A model generated the notes under the pieces. It ran no database searches. It saw nothing but the letters and a program-made list of their open reading frames with translations, and was not told the origin of the DNA. Below are positions 53,762-63,946 of a stretch of 64,000 nucleotides of DNA, piece after piece; the first letter of the stretch is position 1; every line of letters starts with the position of its first letter. This DNA is from an uncultured Flavobacteriaceae bacterium (GTDB lineage Bacteria > Bacteroidota > Bacteroidia > Flavobacteriales > Flavobacteriaceae): assembly GCA_947494825.1 (NCBI GenBank), contig CANLWN010000007.1, forward strand, positions 149,330-213,329, in the 5' to 3' direction. Both the position numbers and the translations under genes were made by a program.

Positions 53762-56461
53762 TCAATTAACGGAATCTTTCTCTTTTTTCTTCTTTTTCCC
53801 CAACAGATTGCCCAAAATGCCTTTGGCTGCCTTTTTGACGGGATCGGTCGATGTGGCGCTCGAATCGGTTTTTGATCCAACGGTATCTTTTTGTTTATCG
53901 CCCAACAAATTCCCCAGGGTACTGGTTACCGATTCTTGGGAACCGGTTTGGACGGTGGAATCCTTATCGGATGAATTTCCCGAAAGGATGTTGCCGATCA
54001 ACTCCTTGGCCTGGTCCTTGCCCTGGTTGAGTAATTTTTGCTTTTGCACCTCTACCAGCTGGGCCGTCAGGTTCTTGACCCCAGAACTTAAATCGGTACT
54101 GACCGTTGGGGCCCCAAAACTGCCCCCTATGTTTGCACTGATGGGGACCGTCATATTTTCCAGCTCCTCATCATCAATTTTGGCAATAAGGTTGTTCACT
54201 TCGCTGCCCAAATACTTCGTGGGTACATCCAGGGTGGCCGTGTAGTTCAGTGCATTGTCAAAGGTATGGCTCCCGCTAACGTTTACGGCAATATCTTCGT
54301 ACATGACCGTAAAGGGTTTAACCTTCACCAATCCATCTTCAAAAGAGAGGGCCGTTTTTAGCCCTTTTAGATTAAGTTTATCCGTCTCCAGAAAACTGAG
54401 CTTGCTGCTTAGGGACGACAGTATTTTTGCCTTTTCGGGCTTGATTTCCGTGGCCAGTAGTTCCGCCAATACGTTGCCCGTAACCGAAGAAAGGTTTGGC
54501 GTAAAATCGTTCTTTAGATTTCCCGATAATTGAACATCCGAATTCAACTTCCCCCTTAGTGCACTGGCAACGGGCGCCAAGGCCTTGAACAGTTCCAAGG
54601 CTTCAAAGGTCTCCCCGATCCTAAAACCGTCCATCCCCAATTTCATGGCAAAGGTAGGGGTCTCCGCTTTCGTGGAAACTTCTCCATTAAGCGCCAGTTT
54701 CCCATCAAAAAGAGAAGAACTCATTTGTGAAAGGGTAGCTTTTTCATCCCTTATCCGTAAGGTTCCGGAAACGTCCTTTAGTGCTAGGTTGTCATATAGC
54801 ACCGTAGCCGCATTGGCCCTTATGGTGCAGTCCAAAAAGGACGGAATCTTTATTTTTTCCGTGGTTTCCGGCGCCTCGGACGTTCCGGAAGACTCTTCCA
54901 CCATAAAATCGTTCAGCGCAAAGGTGTCCGATTCCAGGTCGAAATCCCCAACGACTTTTTCATTGTTGAACAGGAATCCCAAAAGATTGGTAAGGGTACC
55001 CTTGGCCTTAAAATCGGTTTTTCCCGTTTGTCCACTAAGATCGTTCAGCGTCACCGTTTCGGGATCAAAGGTCAGGGCTGTGGATTTTATTTCAATGGGA
55101 TTTGCAAATTCTTCTGAGCTGTATTGAAAGTTGGAGAGCTGTAGACGGCCTTTAGTACTGGTATTCCCATACCGTTTGTTTTCTACCGAGGCCATATCAA
55201 AGGCTGTAGTGACATTGGCATCCAAGATGCCCTGCAATTTCAGATCCTCCGGCATGGGATAGGCCTTTGAAATATTGGACAGGTCCATTTTGGCATCCAA
55301 ATGGGCATTTACCTTGGTATTGCCCAATAGGTCCACCAACTTGGCGGTCATATTGAAGCTATCTGAGTCAATTCTAAATTTTAGTCTGTTGATTTCTACA
55401 TAGGTGTCTTCGCTTATACCTGTTTTGTTCGTCACAGCCATTTGGATGGCGATATCCTCAACGGATTTGGGCAGGTCAGGGTACTTAAAGGAAGCCTTAT
55501 CAGAATTTACCCGAATATCGAAGGTGGGGATATGTTCCTCATCCACCACACCCTTGAAAACCCCTGCCACTGTAAAGTTGCCCGTGGTCTGCACATTTTC
55601 AATGTTCCTAGCGTAGGCTTCGGGCAACACCGCCAGAAAATTCTTAAACCCCGAGGAGGGGGTCTCAAAGCTAATGTCTACCTCCTGATTATCTTCGTTC
55701 ACCTGCACGTAGCCTTCAAAAACCAAGGGTAATTGATTGATTACAGCCTCATTTTTAAGAAAGGAATATTTGTTCGCTTTCAAATCCATGCCAAGGAGTG
55801 CGTCCAACTGCACCTTGTTTTTATTCAAGTAATTGGTACTGTCTAACTGAAAGGATACCAGGGCATTGGTATGCGTATCCAATTCCGACTTTTCAAGTGA
55901 CAGGTCCCCACTACCCGAATGATCCAGATCCAAGAGCTCCAATTGAAGCCCTGTGGACAAATCCGTATAGCGTATTTCGGAATTGGTGATCTCATAAGAC
56001 TCCAGGGCCAAGCTAAAGTTATCGGATTTCCCTTCGGTTTCCTCCACAGTCTCGGTTGGTACCGCGATATCGTAGTTGGCAATTCCCAAGGAATCGATGG
56101 TGATTTGCAAACGAGCACCATCAATGGTTAAACTACGTATGCCGATGGGTTCCGAGGCATCTTTGAACAGTTCCCCTATGCCCATCTTTAACACCACTTC
56201 CTTAGAAGCGAACAGCGTATCTCCGGCAAAGGGGGCAGCGGTAACCAGGCTGATGTCTTTAAGGCTTACCTTAGCCTTGGGGAAGCTACTGAAAAGACTC
56301 AGATCGGCCTCGGAAAAATCCAGGGTCCCGGTAATGTTATTGTTTACCTTGTTTTTAATGATATCGGCTATCTTGCCCTTGAGAAAAAATGGGGCGGCAA
56401 TGAGGGTGAGTACAAAAAGTAATACAACGACACCTACAATCCTGACAATTTTCTTTTTCAT
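53762..56461 (-). CDS. AsmA-like outer-membrane biogenesis protein
   Basis: 899 aa. One N-terminal membrane helix (IVRIVGVVVLLFVLTLIAAPFF), then AsmA N-terminal features (GTLDFSEADLSLFSSFPKAKVSLKDI, two stretches) and long beta-rich repeats typical of AsmA/TamB-type lipid-transfer bridges. C-terminal ~90 residues are low-complexity Ser/Thr/Asp/Lys, ending in a Lys run KKKKEKD. The role is likely phospholipid or envelope homeostasis, by analogy. Confidence 0.88.
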   Translation of the reverse strand: MKKKIVRIVGVVVLLFVLTLIAAPFFLKGKIADIIKNKVNNNITGTLDFSEADLSLFSSFPKAKVSLKDISLVTAAPFAGDTLFASKEVVLKMGIGELFKDASEPIGIRSLTIDGARLQITIDSLGIANYDIAVPTETVEETEGKSDNFSLALESYEITNSEIRYTDLSTGLQLELLDLDHSGSGDLSLEKSELDTHTNALVSFQLDSTNYLNKNKVQLDALLGMDLKANKYSFLKNEAVINQLPLVFEGYVQVNEDNQEVDISFETPSSGFKNFLAVLPEAYARNIENVQTTGNFTVAGVFKGVVDEEHIPTFDIRVNSDKASFKYPDLPKSVEDIAIQMAVTNKTGISEDTYVEINRLKFRIDSDSFNMTAKLVDLLGNTKVNAHLDAKMDLSNISKAYPMPEDLKLQGILDANVTTAFDMASVENKRYGNTSTKGRLQLSNFQYSSEEFANPIEIKSTALTFDPETVTLNDLSGQTGKTDFKAKGTLTNLLGFLFNNEKVVGDFDLESDTFALNDFMVEESSGTSEAPETTEKIKIPSFLDCTIRANAATVLYDNLALKDVSGTLRIRDEKATLSQMSSSLFDGKLALNGEVSTKAETPTFAMKLGMDGFRIGETFEALELFKALAPVASALRGKLNSDVQLSGNLKNDFTPNLSSVTGNVLAELLATEIKPEKAKILSSLSSKLSFLETDKLNLKGLKTALSFEDGLVKVKPFTVMYEDIAVNVSGSHTFDNALNYTATLDVPTKYLGSEVNNLIAKIDDEELENMTVPISANIGGSFGAPTVSTDLSSGVKNLTAQLVEVQKQKLLNQGKDQAKELIGNILSGNSSDKDSTVQTGSQESVTSTLGNLLGDKQKDTVGSKTDSSATSTDPVKKAAKGILGNLLGKKKKKEKDSVN

Positions 56462-56509
56462 ATCTCCTATACTTATTCCTGTTCTATCAACTTAAAAAAG
56501 CGCCACTTA

Positions 56510-57220
56510 TTATATGTCGAGCGCTATTTCCCCACCAACGGGAAGTTTAAACCGTTTTCTTAGGATATATACGAACAAATACAGAAAAGGGGTGTCCAGA
56601 AATGCTATAAAAACCTTAAAAAGGAAGCCGCTGACCACCAGGCCGTAAAATAGGCTCCAGGGGAGCACTCCAAAGAGGCATAAAAGGCCTACCACCGTAA
56701 AGGTATCTATGAACTGTGAAAGAAAGGTAGAGAAATTGTTTCGCAACCAAAGGTACTTTCCCTTGGTGAGTCGTTTCCAGAAATGGTAAAGGGCAATATC
56801 CACGTACTGGGCCGCCAAATAGGCGAGCATCGAGGCCAATACGGCTACAGGGGAAAGCGCAAACACCTGGCCAAAGACGGCATCGTCTACCGGGGAGGTG
56901 GGAATGGCCGGGACAAAATCTGCCAACAGCAGGATGCCCATAGAAAAAAAGGAGGCAAAAATACCTGCTGTTACGATTTGGTTGGCCCGTTTTTTTCCAT
57001 AAATCTCGGAAATAAGGTCCGTAATCAAGAAGGTCAAGGGATAGGGCAATATCCCCACAGAAAGTTCAAAAATAGGCGCCCCAAATATGGTAATATCGCC
57101 AAACGGATTCCAGTAGAAGAACTTCTGAAAGATCAGGTTGGAAACCACCAATGAGGTAATGAAGAGCGCGCCCAGATATAGATAGATGGTATAGGCAAGC
57201 CTCTTGTCCTTAAGCGTCAT
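56510..57220 (-). CDS. Queuosine precursor transporter (YhhQ/QPTR family)
   Basis: 236 aa, six or so membrane helices. Family pattern: PYPLTFLITDLISEIYGKKRANQIV near residue 60-85 and RNNFSTFLSQFIDTFTVVGL. YhhQ imports preQ0/preQ1 for tRNA queuosine. It begins 5 bp after the sppA stop codon, so it is cotranscribed with sppA. No queuosine synthesis gene is in the window. Confidence 0.9.
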   Translation of the reverse strand: MTLKDKRLAYTIYLYLGALFITSLVVSNLIFQKFFYWNPFGDITIFGAPIFELSVGILPYPLTFLITDLISEIYGKKRANQIVTAGIFASFFSMGILLLADFVPAIPTSPVDDAVFGQVFALSPVAVLASMLAYLAAQYVDIALYHFWKRLTKGKYLWLRNNFSTFLSQFIDTFTVVGLLCLFGVLPWSLFYGLVVSGFLFKVFIAFLDTPFLYLFVYILRKRFKLPVGGEIALDI

Positions 57221-57225
57221 ATATT

Positions 57226-58986
57226 TTATTTAATATTCAGCGCAAAAGGCATCCTTGCCTGAATCCCCTTTTGTTGCATTGCCCGTTTAATTTGTTTTAA
57301 GATGGTATAGGCTTCCTCGCCCACTTCGGCTTGGATAAAAGCTTCCTTATGCTGCACGCTGGTGCCGCCAAAATCTTCCATAAAGCGCTCAAAGCCCGAT
57401 TTGTACCTGGGATATTTTTTTATTCCGAAGGATTCAACTTCTGCCAGGGAGGCCGCGGCGGTAACCGCGTCGTCCAAACCGCCCAATTCATCGATCAGTC
57501 CCAGCCGTTTTGCATCGGTACCGCTCCACACCCTACCTTGGGCCAGGCTATCCGCTTCGGCTATGCTAATGTTGCGCCCTTGCGAAACCCGATCCAAAAA
57601 GGTGTTATAGGTGTCCTCAATGCCCTCCTGAATCACTGCTCGGAAACTATCGCTCATGGGTTCAAAAACGGAATAATCCACCGAATTCTTGTTGGTCCCC
57701 ACCTGTTCGGCATTGATCCCAATATTGCCTGCCAGTTCGCTGATGTTCGGGATGGTGCCAAAAACCCCAATAGAGCCTGTAATAGTGGTAGGTTCGGCGA
57801 AAATCCTATCTGCTCCCACGGCAATGTAATAGCCCCCTGAAGCGGCCACATTGCCCATGGAGACCACCACGGGTTTCTCTGCTTTGGTGAGTTCTATTTC
57901 CCTCCAGATAATATCCGATACCAGCGCACTGCCACCGGGCGAATTGACCCGAAGCACGATGGCCTTCACCGACTCATCTTCCCGGGCCTTTCTCAGGGCG
58001 TTGTTGATAATCCCCTGGCCTATAAAATCAGGGCTGCCCTCACCGTAATAAATTTCTCCCTGAGCGTAGATGATCGCTATTTTATCCTTGCCGGAATAGA
58101 TCTTCTTTTTGTTGGCCGTTCTGATGTAATCATAGAGGCTTACGTAGTTCACATCTTCGTCCTCTCCCAGTTCAAGCGCAGTTTTGAGATACTCTTCGTA
58201 TTCATCATAGTTGGCCAGGCCGTCGATTAGGCCGGACATTTCGGCATATTCGGGTTTTCTGGCCCCCAGGGTATCGGCAATGACGTTCAGGTCCTGTTCA
58301 CTCATATTTCTCCCCTCGGCGATATCGCCCAGCATGGAATCCCATAGTGAGTTGATCAGCTCGCTGATCTGTGTTCGGTTGGCCTCACTCATTTCATCGG
58401 AGAGGTACGGCTCTACGGCGCTCTTGTACTTCCCGTGACGAATTACTTCCATCTTCACTCCGGTCTTTTCCTGAAGTCCCTTGTAGTACAGTACCTCGGC
58501 GGACAATCCCTTGAAGTCCATTCCCCCTACGGGGTTCAGGTACATCTTATCGGCCACGCTGGACAGATAGTAGTCTTTTTGCAGGTAAAAATCGCCAAAG
58601 GCATAAACAAACTTTCCAGAAGTTTTAAAATCCTTTAAGGCATCCCTAATAGCCTGTGTTTGGGAGAGGCCCGCTACCAAGAAATTGTTGTTGATGCTGA
58701 TCCCCTTGATCTTATCATCCTCCTTGGCCACCTGAATGGCGTGCAGAATTTCATCCAATCCTTGGGATTCCTCAAAAAAACCGCCGAAGGGATCCAGCTC
58801 ATCGTTTCCTACATAGTCCTTGATCGGATCCTCTATTTGCAACTCCAGCACCGCCTTGTTGGGAATACTGACCCCATCCTCGGCGCTCCCGGCCAGACTT
58901 ATAAAGATCAGGAACATCACGAACAGTATTCCGAACGCGATAAGACTACCAAGAATGGCCGCAAGTAAATTTCTTAAAAACTTCAT
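57226..58986 (-). CDS. sppA: Signal peptide peptidase SppA, 67-kDa type
   Basis: 586 aa. N-terminal membrane anchor (LLAAILGSLIAFGILFVMFLIFIS), then tandem SppA domains. Catalytic lysine K188 in YKSAVEPY (first domain) and serine S383 in NVAASGGYYIA (second domain), as in the E. coli tetramer. Degrades cleaved signal peptides in the inner membrane. Start at 58986 gives the usual MKFLRNLL; TATCTTTG at 59012-59019 (minus) is the likely -7 element. Confidence 0.95.
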   Translation of the reverse strand: MKFLRNLLAAILGSLIAFGILFVMFLIFISLAGSAEDGVSIPNKAVLELQIEDPIKDYVGNDELDPFGGFFEESQGLDEILHAIQVAKEDDKIKGISINNNFLVAGLSQTQAIRDALKDFKTSGKFVYAFGDFYLQKDYYLSSVADKMYLNPVGGMDFKGLSAEVLYYKGLQEKTGVKMEVIRHGKYKSAVEPYLSDEMSEANRTQISELINSLWDSMLGDIAEGRNMSEQDLNVIADTLGARKPEYAEMSGLIDGLANYDEYEEYLKTALELGEDEDVNYVSLYDYIRTANKKKIYSGKDKIAIIYAQGEIYYGEGSPDFIGQGIINNALRKAREDESVKAIVLRVNSPGGSALVSDIIWREIELTKAEKPVVVSMGNVAASGGYYIAVGADRIFAEPTTITGSIGVFGTIPNISELAGNIGINAEQVGTNKNSVDYSVFEPMSDSFRAVIQEGIEDTYNTFLDRVSQGRNISIAEADSLAQGRVWSGTDAKRLGLIDELGGLDDAVTAAASLAEVESFGIKKYPRYKSGFERFMEDFGGTSVQHKEAFIQAEVGEEAYTILKQIKRAMQQKGIQARMPFALNIK

Positions 58987-59129
58987 TAATAGCAATTTAA
59001 TTCAAAAAGTGCAAAGATAACCAATGTTATGCTTATTTATGTCGTGATTTAGATCGAATCATTTCTCTGGCTATTTCGGAACGATTTCTTTTTATGTCGA
59101 TTTGTTTTTGTTTACTTTGTTTCCCCATT

Positions 59130-60275
59130 ATGCCAGACGCTGTAATCTCATATCTTTCCTTGGGCAGTAATTTGGGCGATAAGGCCCACCAACTGCAAAG
59201 TGCCCTTTTTTTACTTCATGAAAAGGCGGGGTCCATCCAACGCATATCGCACGTTTATAAAACGGCGGCCTGGGGCTTTGATTCGGATGATTTTCTGAAT
59301 ATCTGCATCGCCCTGGAAACGAAACTCACGCCCGAAGCCCTGTTAGAGGTCATTCTACAGATTGAGGAACAGTTGGGAAGAAAAAGAGCCGCCGGCGAAG
59401 GGTATACCGCGCGCAGTATCGATATAGACATGCTGTATTACGACTTTGAAATCATGAAGACCGATACCCTTACCCTTCCACACCCAGAACTGCACCTAAG
59501 GCGTTTTGTCTTAAAACCTTTGGCGGACATCGCCCCGCAGTTCTATCACCCCATATTGATCAAGGATACGCGCAACTTGCTACAGGAGTGCAGGGACAAA
59601 AGTGTACCCGAGAAAACGGCACACCGTTTTTTCAAGAATCGGGAGGAGCAGTTTTCGGGACTGAATTTTATCGCGATCGAAGGGAATATCGGAGCCGGAA
59701 AAACCACTTTGGCACGTAAAATTTCGGAGGACTTTAACGCGAAACTGGTCTTGGAGCGCTTTGCGGACAATCCCTTTCTGCCTAAGTTTTATGAGGACCA
59801 AAGTCGGTATGCCTTTCCCCTGGAAATGTCCTTCCTGGCCGATCGCTACCAACAATTTTCGGACGACACCTCCCAGTTTGACCTTTTTAGGCAGTTTATG
59901 GTGAGTGATTACGATATTTACAAATCGCTAATCTTTGCAAAAATCACCCTGCAGGAAGAGGAATTTGCGCTCTACCGGAAGGTGTTTAATTTTATGTATC
60001 GTGAAGTAAAAAAGCCCAAGATATACGTTTACCTCTATCAGCATACGGAACGCTTGTTGGAGAACATCAAGAAACGGGGTAGGGATTATGAACAAAAAAT
60101 ACCGCCCGATTATCTGGAAAAAATCAATCGTGGATATTTTGATTTCATCAAGAGCTATCCGGAGCAGAACAACTTGGTCATAGACGTATCCACCATGGAT
60201 TTTGTAGAGCACGAAGCCGATTACCAGAGCATTCTCGACCAAATCCAGAAATTCGCTGCCCAGTTGTCTTTTTAA
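59130..60275 (+). CDS. folK: FolK-deoxynucleoside kinase-like fusion
   Basis: 381 aa. Residues ~1-160 are 6-hydroxymethyl-7,8-dihydropterin pyrophosphokinase: YLSLGSNLGDK (8-18) and the signature GEGYTARSIDIDMLYYD (89-105), for folate synthesis. Residues ~178-381 have a deoxynucleoside kinase fold with P-loop GNIGAGKTT (185-193) and lid KKRGRDYE. Where active kinases have DRS/ERS, this reads VSDYDIYKS (258-266), so the key arginine is missing and kinase activity is doubtful. Start MPDAVISYLSL at 59130 fits the family; an upstream ATG is less likely. A terminator follows. Confidence 0.93.
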   Translation: MPDAVISYLSLGSNLGDKAHQLQSALFLLHEKAGSIQRISHVYKTAAWGFDSDDFLNICIALETKLTPEALLEVILQIEEQLGRKRAAGEGYTARSIDIDMLYYDFEIMKTDTLTLPHPELHLRRFVLKPLADIAPQFYHPILIKDTRNLLQECRDKSVPEKTAHRFFKNREEQFSGLNFIAIEGNIGAGKTTLARKISEDFNAKLVLERFADNPFLPKFYEDQSRYAFPLEMSFLADRYQQFSDDTSQFDLFRQFMVSDYDIYKSLIFAKITLQEEEFALYRKVFNFMYREVKKPKIYVYLYQHTERLLENIKKRGRDYEQKIPPDYLEKINRGYFDFIKSYPEQNNLVIDVSTMDFVEHEADYQSILDQIQKFAAQLSF

Positions 60276-60368
60276 GATAAAATTTGGAAAATTCTTGCAC
60301 AAGAGCGTGCAATTTGCTTTATTGCAGGCGCAAATACGCAACTAACTAACTCAAACTATATAGGTAAG

Positions 60369-60402
60369 ACCCTGACATTCACTGTCGGGGTTTTATTTTT
60401 TT
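60369..60402 (+). terminator. Intrinsic terminator of folK-dNK
   Basis: Stem ACCCTGACA/TGTCGGGGT with one G-T pair (60369-60377 with 60383-60391), 5-nt loop, then TTTTATTTTTTTT. The T-run overlaps the stop codon of the convergent methyltransferase gene. Confidence 0.8.
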
Positions 60403-60931
60403 AGGTGTGGAATCCCATCCAAAAATGCCATACCACCACCCCGGCGCTTACCGAAATATTCAAGGAATGTTTGGTGCCGTATTGGGGAATTTCGAGCACC
60501 CCATCACAAACCGATACCACTGCCTGGCTTACGCCCCTTACCTCGTTTCCAAAGACCAGGGCGTACTTGTTATCACCTTTGATCGAAAAGTCTTGTAGTT
60601 GGGTGGCCCGTTCTGCCTGTTCCACAGCCAAGGTAGTGTAGCCAAGGGTCTTCAGCTCGGCTATCAGTGCTTCTGTATCCTTGCGGTATTCCCAGGACAC
60701 GCTTTCGGTAGCACCCAGAGCGGTCTTATGGATATCCTTATGGGGCGGTGTGGCGGTAATTCCGCACAGATAAATCTTCTCCACCAAAAAGGCATCGGCC
60801 GTTCTAAATACCGAACCGATATTGTTAAGGCTCCGGATATTGTCCAACACCAGGACCACGGGTGTTTTTGCTGCCTTTTTGAATTCCTGGACCGTTAAAC
60901 GCTCCAATTCGTTGTTTTCCAATTTTCGCAT
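60401..60931 (-). CDS. TrmH/SpoU family RNA 2'-O-methyltransferase
   Basis: 176 aa. The three SPOUT motifs are present: [22 protein letters not shown] (motif 1, ~28-49), [14 protein letters not shown] (motif 2, ~124-137) and [22 protein letters not shown] (motif 3). The trefoil-knot fold binds SAM and methylates a ribose of tRNA or rRNA; the exact target is not readable. Divergent from mutS. Confidence 0.9.
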   Translation of the reverse strand: MRKLENNELERLTVQEFKKAAKTPVVLVLDNIRSLNNIGSVFRTADAFLVEKIYLCGITATPPHKDIHKTALGATESVSWEYRKDTEALIAELKTLGYTTLAVEQAERATQLQDFSIKGDNKYALVFGNEVRGVSQAVVSVCDGVLEIPQYGTKHSLNISVSAGVVVWHFWMGFHT

Positions 60932-61122
60932 GGGTCTTGCGGATAGGTGTTTTACCCTGTACCCTATTAGCGCTCTATAGCAGCCATCACGTTAAATTGC
61001 CCTGGTGGTTTTGGGGAGGACAAAGTTATCCCCAAAATATCAACAATAGTTTGATGCCCCTAGGGAAATTGGTACATTCGTTTTTACAATTTCCCAACAA
61101 AAATACACTAATAAAATCGCTT

Positions 61123-63744
61123 TTGGCCCAGTCTGGAAAAACAAAAAAGGTGACCCCTTTGATGCAGCAGTACAACACCATCAAGACCAAGTATCCTGAT
61201 GCCTTGTTGCTATTCCGCGTGGGCGATTTTTATGAGACCTTTGGCGAAGATGCGGTGAAGGCCGCCAAAATATTGGGCATTATCCTGACCCATCGGAACA
61301 ATGGGGGCGATAAGACCGAATTGGCCGGTTTTCCCCACCATTCCCTGAATACCTATCTGCCCAAACTGGTAAAGGCCGGGCAGCGGGTGGCCATCTGTGA
61401 TCAGCTGGAAGATCCCAAACAGACCAAGACCATTGTAAAAAGGGGCGTTACGGAGCTGGTAACACCCGGGGTGGCCCTAAACGATGATATTTTGCAGGCC
61501 AAGACCAATAATTTTTTGGCTTCGGTACATTTTGGGAACAAGCGCCTAGGGGTATCCTTTCTGGATATCTCCACCGGAGAGTTCCTTACGGCCCAAGGCA
61601 GTGAGGAGCAGATAGATAAGTTGCTGCAGAATTTTGCGCCGAATGAACTCTTGGTCTCCAAGGCGTACAAAAAGGATTTTTCTGAGGTTTTTGGCGATCG
61701 CTTCCACACCTTTTTTATGGAAGATTGGGTGTTTCAGGAAGACTTTGCCCTGGAAACGCTCACCCGTCATTTTAAGACCAAAACCTTAAAAGGCTTTGGA
61801 ATAGACCATCTGCAACAGGGCATTGTAGCCTCTGGGGTGGTGTTGCACTATCTTTCCGAGACACGGCATAGTCAGTTGCAGCACATTGGTAGGCTGAGCC
61901 GTATTGCTGAGGAGGACCATATCTGGATGGACCGCTTCACCATTAGGAACCTGGAACTGTACCAATCCAGTAACTCCAATGCCATTACCCTCTTGGACAT
62001 CATTGACAAGACCCGTTCCCCTATGGGCGGGCGACTGCTAAAACGCTGGTTGGCACTACCGCTGCAGCATGTAGAGAAGATTCGCCAGCGGCATCAGGTG
62101 GTTTCCTATTTGGTAGGGCACGAGCCTGTACTGGAAAAGCTGCAGCACAGCATGAAGCAAATGGGCGATCTGGAACGCCTGATTTCCAAGGTGGCCACGG
62201 GAAAGATCAATCCCAAGGAAGTAATCTATCTCAAAAATTCGCTCGAGGCCATCGTTCCCTTAAAACAATTGGTACTGCAGACCGATGATGGGGCTCTACA
62301 GGCCCTGGGGAACCAATTGGAAGATTGTGGGGCCCTGCGGGCAAAGATCAAGGAAATGATCAATGAGGAGGCCCCGGTAAATCCGTTGAAGGGCAAGACC
62401 ATAGCCGATGGGTATTCCGAGGAGCTTGACGAGCTGCGGGAGCTGGCCTTTTCCGGGAAGGACTATTTGGACAAGATGTTGCAGCGGGAAACGGAACGTA
62501 CCGGAATCAGTTCGCTCAAAATAGCCTCCAATAACGTTTTTGGCTACTATATTGAGGTACGCAATACCCATAAGGACAAGGTACCGGAAGAATGGATCCG
62601 CAAGCAGACCTTGGTGAGTGCGGAGCGCTATATTACCGAGGAACTAAAGGAATACGAGGCCAAGATATTGGGGGCCGAGGAACGCATCCAGATCCTGGAA
62701 CAGCAGTTGTTCGCCCAGCTTATTGTTTGGATGCAGGAATACATTGCCCCCGTGCAGCAAAACGCGCAGCAGATTGCGCAGTTGGACTGCCTCTGTGGCT
62801 TTGCCCAATTGGCCCAGGAAAACCAATACGTGCAACCGGTAATGAACGATGCTACGGTAATCGATATCAGGCAGGGGCGCCATCCGGTCATCGAAAAGCA
62901 ATTGCCGCCCGGGGAGAGTTATGTAGCCAACGACTTGCTCTTGGACCGGGAACAGCAGCAGATCATCATGATCACAGGGCCCAACATGAGTGGTAAGTCG
63001 GCCCTGTTGCGCCAGACCGCCTTGATTGTGCTCTTGGCACAGATGGGCAGTTTTGTCCCGGCCACATCGGCCACCATCGGTTATGTGGACAAGATTTTTA
63101 CCCGTGTGGGTGCCAGTGACAATATTTCCATGGGCGAGTCTACCTTTATGGTAGAAATGAACGAGACCGCCGCCATACTGAACAACCTATCGGAGCGCAG
63201 CCTGGTGTTGCTGGATGAGATCGGTCGTGGTACAAGCACCTATGACGGTATATCCATCGCCTGGGCCATTTCGGAATACCTGCACGAGCATCCGTCGCGA
63301 GCCAAAACGCTTTTTGCTACCCACTATCACGAACTCAATGAGATGTCGGCCACCTTTGAACGCATCAAAAACTACAATGTTTCGGTAAAGGAGCTCAAGG
63401 ACAAAGTGCTCTTTCTCAGAAAACTTACTCCTGGGGGCAGTGCCCATAGTTTTGGTATCCATGTGGCAAAAATGGCGGGCATGCCCCAGCAGGTCATCCA
63501 AAAGAGCCAAAAAATCCTGAAAAAGCTCGAAAAGTCGCACTCAAGCGAAGAGCTTACCGATAAATTGCAGTCGGTCCAAAACGATCTGCAACTGAGTTTC
63601 TTTAATTTGGACGATCCCTTGTTGGAGCAGATCAAGGAAGAGATTTTGGATCTGGATATCAACACCCTTACCCCGGTGGAGGCCTTGATGAAGTTAAATG
63701 AGATTAAACGCTTGTTGGGCAAAAAGAAGAAAGCCTCCAGTTAG
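61123..63744 (+). CDS. mutS: DNA mismatch repair protein MutS
   Basis: About 873 aa with the TTG start at 61123 (translated [17 protein letters not shown]), which matches the usual N-terminus. ATGs at 61054 (24 residues longer on the other side) and 61162 (cutting into the conserved region) are alternatives. Mismatch-binding [13 protein letters not shown] with the Phe-x-Glu pair, core and clamp domains, Walker A GPNMSGKS, Walker [17 protein letters not shown], and the [14 protein letters not shown] LFATHYHEL. Recognises base mismatches and recruits MutL. Length normal for MutS1. Confidence 0.97.
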   Translation: MAQSGKTKKVTPLMQQYNTIKTKYPDALLLFRVGDFYETFGEDAVKAAKILGIILTHRNNGGDKTELAGFPHHSLNTYLPKLVKAGQRVAICDQLEDPKQTKTIVKRGVTELVTPGVALNDDILQAKTNNFLASVHFGNKRLGVSFLDISTGEFLTAQGSEEQIDKLLQNFAPNELLVSKAYKKDFSEVFGDRFHTFFMEDWVFQEDFALETLTRHFKTKTLKGFGIDHLQQGIVASGVVLHYLSETRHSQLQHIGRLSRIAEEDHIWMDRFTIRNLELYQSSNSNAITLLDIIDKTRSPMGGRLLKRWLALPLQHVEKIRQRHQVVSYLVGHEPVLEKLQHSMKQMGDLERLISKVATGKINPKEVIYLKNSLEAIVPLKQLVLQTDDGALQALGNQLEDCGALRAKIKEMINEEAPVNPLKGKTIADGYSEELDELRELAFSGKDYLDKMLQRETERTGISSLKIASNNVFGYYIEVRNTHKDKVPEEWIRKQTLVSAERYITEELKEYEAKILGAEERIQILEQQLFAQLIVWMQEYIAPVQQNAQQIAQLDCLCGFAQLAQENQYVQPVMNDATVIDIRQGRHPVIEKQLPPGESYVANDLLLDREQQQIIMITGPNMSGKSALLRQTALIVLLAQMGSFVPATSATIGYVDKIFTRVGASDNISMGESTFMVEMNETAAILNNLSERSLVLLDEIGRGTSTYDGISIAWAISEYLHEHPSRAKTLFATHYHELNEMSATFERIKNYNVSVKELKDKVLFLRKLTPGGSAHSFGIHVAKMAGMPQQVIQKSQKILKKLEKSHSSEELTDKLQSVQNDLQLSFFNLDDPLLEQIKEEILDLDINTLTPVEALMKLNEIKRLLGKKKKASS

Positions 63745-63809
63745 CCGGGCCTGACTTTTACCCGAATCAAAATAATTGTCCCACCTGCTGTTTTTTGACC
63801 AAAAATTCC

Positions 63810-63839
63810 TTTGCCTTTTCTAGAATTGTATTAAATTTG
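63810..63839 (+). promoter_or_regulatory. Promoter of tRNA-Gly
   Basis: TTTG (63810-63813), 18-nt spacer, TAAATTTG (63832-63839): a full match to the Bacteroidota promoter consensus, 31 bp upstream of the tRNA. Confidence 0.7.
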
Positions 63840-63870
63840 CGTCCGCAACGATAGATACGTTCTTACATAT

Positions 63871-63946
63871 GCGAAAATAGCTCAGTTGGTAGAGCGCCAC
63901 CTTGCCAAGGTGGAGGTCGCGGGTTCGAATCCCGTTTTTCGCTCCA
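63871..63946 (+). tRNA. tRNA-Gly (anticodon GCC)
   Basis: 76-nt cloverleaf. Acceptor GCGAAAA/TTTTCGC, D arm GCTCAGTTGGTAGAGC, anticodon arm CCACC-TTGCCAA-GGTGG with anticodon GCC, T arm GCGGG-TTCGAAT-CCCGT, discriminator T and an encoded CCA end (63944-63946). The final 54 bases of the window contain no recognisable gene. Confidence 0.97.

Noticed and set aside
61054..61122. Longer MutS start at the ATG at 61054
   Set aside because: The added residues show no family similarity; the TTG at 61123 gives the usual N-terminus. Kept as an alternative only.
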